Shown one piece after another: positions 58,370-64,000 of a DNA stretch of 64,000 bases. Within the stretch, counting starts at the first letter, position 1, and each line of letters begins with the position of its first letter. The stretch is taken from NCBI GenBank assembly GCA_963751395.1, contig CAVVUC010000002.1:744001-808000 (forward strand), read 5' to 3'. Made by a program: the position numbers and the translations under genes. Source of the DNA: CAVVUC01 sp963751395 (GTDB taxonomy: Bacteria > Verrucomicrobiota > Verrucomicrobiia > Chthoniobacterales > Chthoniobacteraceae). The notes beneath the pieces are model-generated. The model saw only the letters and a list, made by a program, of their open reading frames with translations. It was not told where the DNA came from and ran no database searches.

Positions 58370-59896
58370 TCAATCCAGCCGCAGATACGGCAGCAATCCA
58401 TGCACGCCGCCTTCGCGTCCGAAGCCGCTTTCCTTGTAGCCGCCGAACGGGGAGGCCGGATCGAACTTGTTGTAAGTATTCGCCCACACAACTCCCGCGC
58501 GAAGCTTGCTCGCGATCTTGAAAATCTTCGAACCTTTGTCGGTCCAAACGCCGGCACTCAATCCGAACGGCGTGTTGTTCGCACGCTCGATCGCTTCCTC
58601 CGGCGTGCGGAAGGTCATCACGCTCAAGACCGGTCCGAAGATTTCCTCCTGCGCGATACGATGCGTCGCGGTGACCCCGGTGAAAAAGCCCGGCGGATAC
58701 CAGTAGCCGCGCTCCGGCAGCTTGCATCGCGGCTGGACCAACTGCGCTCCTTCGTCGATCCCGCTCTGCACGAGCGACTCAATTTTTTCGAGCTGCGCCT
58801 TCGAGTTGATCGCGCCGATGTCGGTGTTCTTGTCGAGCGGATCGCCGACGCGCAACGTGGCGATGCGATCGCGCAGTTTGCGGATCACTGTTTGGAAAAC
58901 GCTCTCCTGCACCAGCAGCCGCGAACCGGCGCAGCAGACGTGGCCTTGATTGAAATAGATGCCGGCGATGATTCCCTCGACGGCCTGGTCGATCGGCGCA
59001 TCCTCGAACAAAATGTTCGCCGCCTTGCCGCCGAGTTCGAGCGTGAGTTTCTTGCGTGTGCCCGCCAGCGACCGCGCGATGAGCTTGCCGACTTCGGTCG
59101 AGCCGGTGAATGCGATTTTGTCGATGCCCGGATGCTCGACGATCGCGCGGCCCGTTTCGGCAGCACCGGTGACGACGTTCACGACTCCGTCGGGCAATCC
59201 GGCTTCGGCAAAAATCCGCGCGAGATGAAGCGCGGTGATCGAGGTGGTCTCCGCGGGTTTCAACACGCACGTGTTGCCGCAGGCCAGGGCTGGAGCCAGT
59301 TTCCACGCGGCCATGAGCAGCGGAAAATTCCATGGGATGATCTGTCCCGCGACGCCGAGCGGACTCGGTTTGCGGCCGGGGAACGCGTAGTCGAGTTTGT
59401 CCGCCCATCCTGCGTGGTAGAAGAAATGCGCGGCGACGAGCGGCAGGTCGATGTCGCATGATTCCTTGATCGTCTTGCCTCCGTCCATCGTTTCGAGGAT
59501 TGCCAGCTCGCGCGACTTTTCCTGAATAAGCCTGGCGATCCGGTAGAGATACTTGCCACGCTCACGTCCCGGCATTTTGCTCCAAGTTTTTTCGTAGGCG
59601 CGGCGTGCAGCGGAAACGGCGCTTGCGACATCGGCTTCATCTGCGAGTGCGATTTCAGCGAGCTTTTCCTCGGTCGCGGGGTTGATCGAAGCGAAATGCC
59701 TCCCGCTTTTCGGTGCCCGAAATTTGCCGTCGATGAACAACCCGTAGCGCGGATCGATCTTCACCGGCGTTGTTTCCGGCGCGGGCGCGTAGCTCCACTT
59801 CTCACCGAAATTCAAGTGCCGTTCGCGCGCCGGGACAATGCGATTCGAGGTCGGGTTTGTGACGGTGGAGGGGGTGCCAGAGGATTTGCGAGGCAT
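58370..59896 (-). CDS. NAD(P)-dependent aldehyde dehydrogenase
   Basis: 508 residues. Oxidises an aldehyde to the acid. TLELGGKAANI holds the general-base Glu, NQGHVCCAGSRLL the nucleophile Cys (second of the pair by alignment), PWNFPLLMAAWKLAPALACGNT and TGSTEVGKLI the nucleotide site. The first ~45 residues are a tail absent from many relatives. Divergent from acetyl-CoA synthetase, which suggests an acetaldehyde-to-acetate-to-acetyl-CoA link, but the true substrate cannot be told from sequence alone. Confidence 0.92.
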   Translation of the reverse strand: MPRKSSGTPSTVTNPTSNRIVPARERHLNFGEKWSYAPAPETTPVKIDPRYGLFIDGKFRAPKSGRHFASINPATEEKLAEIALADEADVASAVSAARRAYEKTWSKMPGRERGKYLYRIARLIQEKSRELAILETMDGGKTIKESCDIDLPLVAAHFFYHAGWADKLDYAFPGRKPSPLGVAGQIIPWNFPLLMAAWKLAPALACGNTCVLKPAETTSITALHLARIFAEAGLPDGVVNVVTGAAETGRAIVEHPGIDKIAFTGSTEVGKLIARSLAGTRKKLTLELGGKAANILFEDAPIDQAVEGIIAGIYFNQGHVCCAGSRLLVQESVFQTVIRKLRDRIATLRVGDPLDKNTDIGAINSKAQLEKIESLVQSGIDEGAQLVQPRCKLPERGYWYPPGFFTGVTATHRIAQEEIFGPVLSVMTFRTPEEAIERANNTPFGLSAGVWTDKGSKIFKIASKLRAGVVWANTYNKFDPASPFGGYKESGFGREGGVHGLLPYLRLD

Positions 59897-59985
59897 ACGG
59901 CGTGCATCATTTCAGCTTCGGTTGCGCGTCGCAATACCGGATGACATCGCTCTTATCGAAGTGGCGGCTGGCAGAGAAGTTTGCA

Positions 59986-60014
59986 TTGAGCATCGGCTGG
60001 GCGGTTGCTACTTT
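59986..60014 (+). promoter_or_regulatory. Possible sigma70 promoter for acs
   Basis: TTGAGC (59986) and TACTTT (60009) are separated by 17 bp, each matching four of six consensus bases, 30 bp before the acs ATG. Position and spacing are right; the score is only moderate. Confidence 0.35.
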
Positions 60015-60043
60015 CACCAAAGTTCCACCCGGTCTCACAGCCA

Positions 60044-61990
60044 ATGAACAAGAACATCGAATCCGTCCTGATCGAAAAACGCGTCTTCAAGCCATCGAAG
60101 GCTTTTTCCAAAAATGCCCGCATCAAGAGCATGGAGGAATACCAGAAGCTCTATCGCGAATCGATCGATCATCCCGACAAGTTCTGGGCGCGCGAGGCAT
60201 CCGAACTGACCTGGCGGAAGAAGTGGAGCAAGGTGCTCGAATGGAAGGAGCCGTTCGCAAAATGGTTCGTCGGCGGCGAGATCAATGTTTCGGAAAACTG
60301 CCTCGACCGGCATCTGGCGGGAGCCCGTCGGAACAAGGCGGCGATCGTCTGGGAAGGGGAGCCGGGGGAGAAGCGAACACTCACGTATCAGCAGTTGCAT
60401 CGCGAGGTGTGCAAGTTCTCGAACGTGTTGAAGCGGAACAAAATCAAGAAAGGCGACCGTGTTTTGATTTACATGCCGATGATTCCCGAGGCGGCGATCG
60501 CAATGCTTGCCTGTGCGCGGATTGGTGCGGTGCATTCTGTGGTGTTTGGTGGCTTCAGCGCGGAGAGCATCAAGGATCGCATCGCCGACAGCAAAGCGAC
60601 GGCGGTCATCACTGCGGACGGCGGCTACCGGCGCGGTTCGATCATTCCACTAAAGCACAACGTCGATGAGGCGCTGAAGGACGACAAGAAGGTGAAGCGC
60701 GTCATTGTTTTCCGGCGCGCCCACAACCAAATCCACATCGAGGAAGGTCGCGACGTCTGGTGGCATCGCGAAATGGAATATGTGGACGCGAACTGCGAGC
60801 CGGAGGCGCTCGACAGCGAGCATCCCCTTTACATCCTTTACACAAGCGGCTCGACGGGCAAGCCGAAGGGAATTCTGCACACAACGGGCGGCTATCTCGT
60901 GGGCGTTTATTGTTCGACGAAATACGTCTTCGATCTGCGGGAGGAGGACCTTTACTGGTGTACCGCCGATATCGGATGGGTGACCGGCCACAGCTATGTC
61001 GTTTATGGCGCGCTCGCCAACGGTGCGACGACACTGATGTATGAAGGCGCGCCGAACTGGCCTGAGCCGGATCGTTTCTGGCGCATCATTGCCGAGTACG
61101 GCGTGACGATTTTCTACACTGCGCCTACTGCGATCCGGGCTTTCATCAAATGGGGCGACGATTGGGTAAAGCAGCATGATCTTTCGTCTCTGCGGCTGCT
61201 GGGCACCGTGGGCGAGCCGATCAATCCCGAAGCGTGGATGTGGTATCACAACACAATCGGCGGCGGACGCTGCCCGATTGTCGATACATGGTGGCAGACT
61301 GAAACTGGCGCGCAGATGATCACACCGCTTCCCGGTGCGGTGCCGACAAAGCCGGGATCGGCGACAGTGCCGTTCTTTGGAGTCGATGCCGCCGTGGTCG
61401 ATGACGAGGGCAAGGAAGTGGGCGTTAACGTCGGTGGAAAGCTCGTGATTCGAAAGCCGTGGCCATCAATGCTGCGCACCATTTACGGCGATCCGGAGCG
61501 CTTCAAGAAACAATACTGGAGCGAGATCCCGCACGTTTATTTCGCCGGCGACGGCGCGCGCCGGGACAAGGACGGGTATTTTTGGATCGTTGGTCGCATC
61601 GACGACGTATTGAACGTCGCCGGGCATCGCCTCGGCACCTCGGAAGTCGAGAGCGCACTGGTGAGCCATCCCGCCGTGGCGGAGGCTGCGGTCGTGGGAA
61701 GACCTGACGAGCTCAAGGGCCAAGCGGTGGTCGCGTTCGTCACGCTGAAAGGCGGGGTGAAGGTCACTCCCACCCTGCGCGAGGAATTGCGGGCGCATGT
61801 CGGCAATGCCATTGGCGCGATCGCAAAGCCGGACGACGTGCGCTTTTCCGATGCGCTGCCAAAGACGCGGAGCGGAAAAATCATGCGCCGTTTGTTGAAG
61901 GAAATTGCCGGAGGCAAGACTGTCACCGGCGACACCACGACTCTGGAAGATCTAAATGTGCTGGCCCAAATCAGGGCTTCGGAAACCTAA
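60044..61990 (+). CDS. acs: Acetyl-CoA synthetase
   Basis: 648 residues from ATG 60044, the normal length. Converts acetate, ATP and CoA to acetyl-CoA. Adenylation motifs YILYTSGSTGKPKGILHTTGGYL, WWQTETGAQMITPLPG and YFAGDGARRDKDGYFWIVGRIDDVLNVAGHRLGTSEVE; the acetylatable lysine lies in PKTRSGKIMRRLLKEI. Earlier in-frame start at 60005 lacks a ribosome site. Followed without gap by the 61991 gene. Confidence 0.96.
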   Translation: MNKNIESVLIEKRVFKPSKAFSKNARIKSMEEYQKLYRESIDHPDKFWAREASELTWRKKWSKVLEWKEPFAKWFVGGEINVSENCLDRHLAGARRNKAAIVWEGEPGEKRTLTYQQLHREVCKFSNVLKRNKIKKGDRVLIYMPMIPEAAIAMLACARIGAVHSVVFGGFSAESIKDRIADSKATAVITADGGYRRGSIIPLKHNVDEALKDDKKVKRVIVFRRAHNQIHIEEGRDVWWHREMEYVDANCEPEALDSEHPLYILYTSGSTGKPKGILHTTGGYLVGVYCSTKYVFDLREEDLYWCTADIGWVTGHSYVVYGALANGATTLMYEGAPNWPEPDRFWRIIAEYGVTIFYTAPTAIRAFIKWGDDWVKQHDLSSLRLLGTVGEPINPEAWMWYHNTIGGGRCPIVDTWWQTETGAQMITPLPGAVPTKPGSATVPFFGVDAAVVDDEGKEVGVNVGGKLVIRKPWPSMLRTIYGDPERFKKQYWSEIPHVYFAGDGARRDKDGYFWIVGRIDDVLNVAGHRLGTSEVESALVSHPAVAEAAVVGRPDELKGQAVVAFVTLKGGVKVTPTLREELRAHVGNAIGAIAKPDDVRFSDALPKTRSGKIMRRLLKEIAGGKTVTGDTTTLEDLNVLAQIRASET

Positions 61991-62986
61991 GTGCAATTTG
62001 TCATTACAGGAATGCGCGAGATTGCTCGCAAACTCGACCGATCCAGGTATCGGCTTCTGCTCATGCGCGAAAAGCGCCGGCTCAGAAAAGCGGAAATCAA
62101 TCTTGGATTCCTGGGCTGGCAACAGGCGGAGTTTTTTTCACCCGAACTCGAAGCGCAGGTGCAGCAAATCATGAACTTCGAGAAAACCCAGGCGGATATC
62201 GCGAATCGCAGTGCCGAACTTGCCGACAGGATCGCCAGTTTGCAGAGCGAAAAAGAAACGCATCAGCGTTCCCTGGCTGATTTCCTCGCCAGGAACGAAG
62301 ATGAGGCGAAGCCTTTTGCCGTGCAGCAGGAGAATTTGCAAAATAGGATCGAAGAACGCCGGCGAGCAGCGGCGAATTTCGAAAAGGCTTCTGCCGAGCT
62401 CGATTCTGAGGACAAGGCTTGCGAGGCAACTTTGAGGAAGCTTTTTAGCGCACATGAGGAGAACATGGAAATCAAGAGCGAGATTCTCCGCATCGGTGAT
62501 CGGCGGACTCGAATCAATGACGAAAAAGCGGAGGTAAAACTGGGGTCCGAACGAAGCCGAAAAGAAGCGGCCGATGCAGAGAAGAGCCTCGCAGCCATTA
62601 GCGGGCGATTGGAATCATTGCGAACGGAAGCGAATGTAAAACGCGAGGAATTCAAGGAGACGGACCGGGAGTTGCGCACTAAGATCGACGCCCTTGAAAG
62701 TGAAAAAGCGAAGACCCAGAAGGAGACGGATGAATTGGACCGGCAAAAAACAGACCCCTATTTGCTGATTGGTCAGGCTCTCGCCACCAGCGACATCGCC
62801 CCCGCAAATCAGCCAGACGCGCTGGAACTAGTTCACCTGCATCGCGCAAATTTGGCGGATTGTGAAAAACAACTGGCTGAGTCCGCCCTCGCTTCGCAAC
62901 AAGTGGACAGGGCTCAATTACGAGCATTTTATTTTCTGCTCGCGGTTCTGCTTGGTCTAATTGGGCTTGCCTTTCGCATAGGCTAA
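61991..62986 (+). CDS. Coiled-coil protein with C-terminal membrane anchor
   Basis: 331 residues from a GTG that immediately follows the acs TAA. Residues ~65-265 are continuous coiled coil of Glu/Lys/Arg/Ala, with a final membrane helix (FYFLLAVLLGLIGLAFRIG). It is probably tail-anchored with the coil in the cytoplasm. No function recognised. The TAAGTG junction hints at coupling to acs, but the GC and codon use look lower here, so the pairing may be chance. An ATG at 62011 is an alternative start. Confidence 0.6.
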   Translation: MQFVITGMREIARKLDRSRYRLLLMREKRRLRKAEINLGFLGWQQAEFFSPELEAQVQQIMNFEKTQADIANRSAELADRIASLQSEKETHQRSLADFLARNEDEAKPFAVQQENLQNRIEERRRAAANFEKASAELDSEDKACEATLRKLFSAHEENMEIKSEILRIGDRRTRINDEKAEVKLGSERSRKEAADAEKSLAAISGRLESLRTEANVKREEFKETDRELRTKIDALESEKAKTQKETDELDRQKTDPYLLIGQALATSDIAPANQPDALELVHLHRANLADCEKQLAESALASQQVDRAQLRAFYFLLAVLLGLIGLAFRIG

Positions 62987-63284
62987 AGGGGCCCGCCGGC
63001 CGATCTGGTGTTAAAATCTCCTTTTCGTTGCGCAATAATCTGCGAATAATCATCCGATGCATTTCACCCGTTAAGTGCGTTCAGCAGATTGAACATTTCG
63101 AACAGAATGGTGTGGTTGTAGGGGTTTGCCTACAAAACATGCATCTTGCTCGAATTCACAAAAATCATTATGCACTTTGTAGTCAAATAAAAGCACCTCC
63201 GATCTCGCCGCAGTCCTTCTTTAGAGGAGAGTTGCAAATTAAACGGCAGACGAAGCGATACTCACAACTCAAGAACCAAGAACA
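62987..63284. other. AT-richer intergenic region
   Basis: 298 bp with clearly lower GC than upstream. No gene, RNA or repeat seen; a frame across 63028-63288 has no coding character. Confidence 0.4.
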
Positions 63285-63431
63285 ATGAAAAACATCAGAA
63301 AAAGCCGATTGGAAATGTTCATCATGATTGGAGTGGCAATCATCGTTTGGATTGGATCCGCCGTCGCTGCAAATGCCGCGATTCGGCCAAAACCTCCCGT
63401 CCCGCCGGCTCCTCCAACAGCCAGCAGATAA
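63285..63431 (+). CDS. Small membrane or exported peptide
   Basis: 48 residues: basic start MKNIRKSRLE, a hydrophobic span (MFIMIGVAIIVWIGSAVAA) and a proline-rich tail (RPKPPVPPAPPTASR). Followed by a clear terminator, which supports it being a transcription unit. Family not recognised. Confidence 0.5.
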   Translation: MKNIRKSRLEMFIMIGVAIIVWIGSAVAANAAIRPKPPVPPAPPTASR

Positions 63432-63438
63432 ACCAAAA

Positions 63439-63468
63439 GTCAGCCTGATATCTGGGCTGACTTTTTTT
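63439..63468 (+). terminator. Rho-independent terminator
   Basis: GTCAGCC (63439-63445) pairs with GGCTGAC (63455-63461) around a 9-nt loop, followed by seven T. It lies 8 bp after the small peptide stop. Confidence 0.9.
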
Positions 63469-63505
63469 GTACAAATTGCATAAGAAAAATAGCTCCTTTA
63501 CTAAA

Positions 63506-64000
63506 ATGAATACTCGCTCATCCTCTTCTTCGCTCCGTCGTCATTCTCGACCAAATATCTTGTTCGCTTCCGCATTGGCCGCACTTACAGTTCTTTGTCA
63601 ATTTGCACCGAGAACTCTAGCTGCGACCACCACTTGGACAGGAAGCGCATCACCGCTTTGGACTGATTCAGGCAGTTGGAGTGCTGGAGTTCCAGGCGCG
63701 GGCGACGACGCGATAATTGGGTTAAGCGGGGCTTCAGTTGGCTATTTTAGCGGCACCAATCCGATTCTGAATCAGCTTACGATCAGCGCTCCCGGCAACG
63801 CCAGTCTTACCCAATTTGGCAGCAATCTCACATCGGTGACTGAAATCATTGGCGATAACTCGACAGGAACTTTCTCACAAACCAGCGGCACCAATACAGT
63901 GACTGGAGCGACTGCATTTCAGAGCTTGGTATTGGGCAACACCACAGGCGGGAATGGCACCTACAATTTGAGTGTCGGCACTCTGAACGCCAATTTCATT
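63506..64000 (+). CDS. Secreted autotransporter-associated beta-strand protein, N-terminal part
   Basis: Starts at ATG 63506 and stays open to the window end (165 codons). A long signal sequence (basic SLRRHSRPN then LFASALAALTVLCQFAPRTLAA) is followed by TTTWTGSASPLWTDSGSWSAGVPGAGDDAIIG, and strand repeats rich in Ser/Thr/Gly/Asn (TFSQTSGTNTVTG, GNGTYNLSVGTL). This matches the large PATR-type surface or PEP-CTERM proteins frequent in Verrucomicrobia. The C-terminus is outside the window. Confidence 0.8.
   Translation, partial: MNTRSSSSSLRRHSRPNILFASALAALTVLCQFAPRTLAATTTWTGSASPLWTDSGSWSAGVPGAGDDAIIGLSGASVGYFSGTNPILNQLTISAPGNASLTQFGSNLTSVTEIIGDNSTGTFSQTSGTNTVTGATAFQSLVLGNTTGGNGTYNLSVGTLNANFI

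Noticed and set aside
1..64000. CRISPR array
   Set aside because: No regularly spaced direct repeats with unique spacers seen; the repeats found are leader copies, palindromes and protein-coding repeats.

Overview
The window looks like a chromosome segment of a Verrucomicrobiota bacterium (moderately high GC). The evidence is indirect. It carries giant secreted heparinase-like proteins with autotransporter-associated beta-strand repeats, a kinase-like/TolA-like/FGE-sulfatase fusion, VapBC-type modules, and REP-like palindromes. There is no rRNA gene; the one tRNA is tRNA-Ala(GGC).

Layout. (1) 1-18.6 kb is a rearranged defence island. It holds two type IIG restriction-modification genes (1079-4261, and 12926-15992 with one frameshift). 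Their nuclease/methyltransferase halves are nearly identical but their specificity halves are unrelated. It also holds a decayed type ISP enzyme that lost its SAM motif and has a toxin-antitoxin pair lodged inside it (9744-12030). Two more toxin-antitoxin pairs lie at 5031-6211, and a secreted HNH-like protein at 4346. An operon of conserved hypotheticals with a J-domain protein and a HIRAN protein spans 6264-8981. A tyrosine-phosphatase-like gene is present in one intact and one dead copy, and a glycosyltransferase-like fragment is present twice. A 116-bp leader with a hairpin precedes all three restriction genes. Uncharacterised genes, including a KTSC protein, lie at 15996-18629. (2) 18.9-26.3 kb codes for a pseudokinase/FGE membrane protein followed by an exopolysaccharide export operon: outer-membrane barrel, Wza-like lipoprotein/export protein, and Wzz/BY-kinase. 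(3) 26.6-27.1 kb is a decayed tyrosine integrase beside tRNA-Ala. (4) 27.3-41.3 kb holds two tandem giant secreted heparinase II/III-like proteins. (5) 41.5-48.5 kb is sensory: CheB/CheR-PAS, a multi-PAS histidine kinase and a NarL-type regulator in one overlapping operon, plus a single-domain response regulator. (6) 49-63 kb is mostly housekeeping: a radical SAM/LigB pair of the AmmeMemoRadiSam type, pncB-pncA with a bifunctional phosphotransferase/P-loop protein, a class V aminotransferase, accA, a LysM protein, an aldehyde dehydrogenase and acetyl-CoA synthetase. (7) The end begins another secreted beta-strand-repeat protein.

A cross-cutting feature is the number of single-base frameshifts in otherwise intact long genes (7145, 12166, 14260, 19240, 24918, 25504, 30783, 39957), many at short homopolymers. 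These may be assembly indels rather than biology, so pseudogene calls based on one frameshift are provisional. Losses supported by other evidence are the ISP deletion, the PTP copy with an altered active site, and the integrase.
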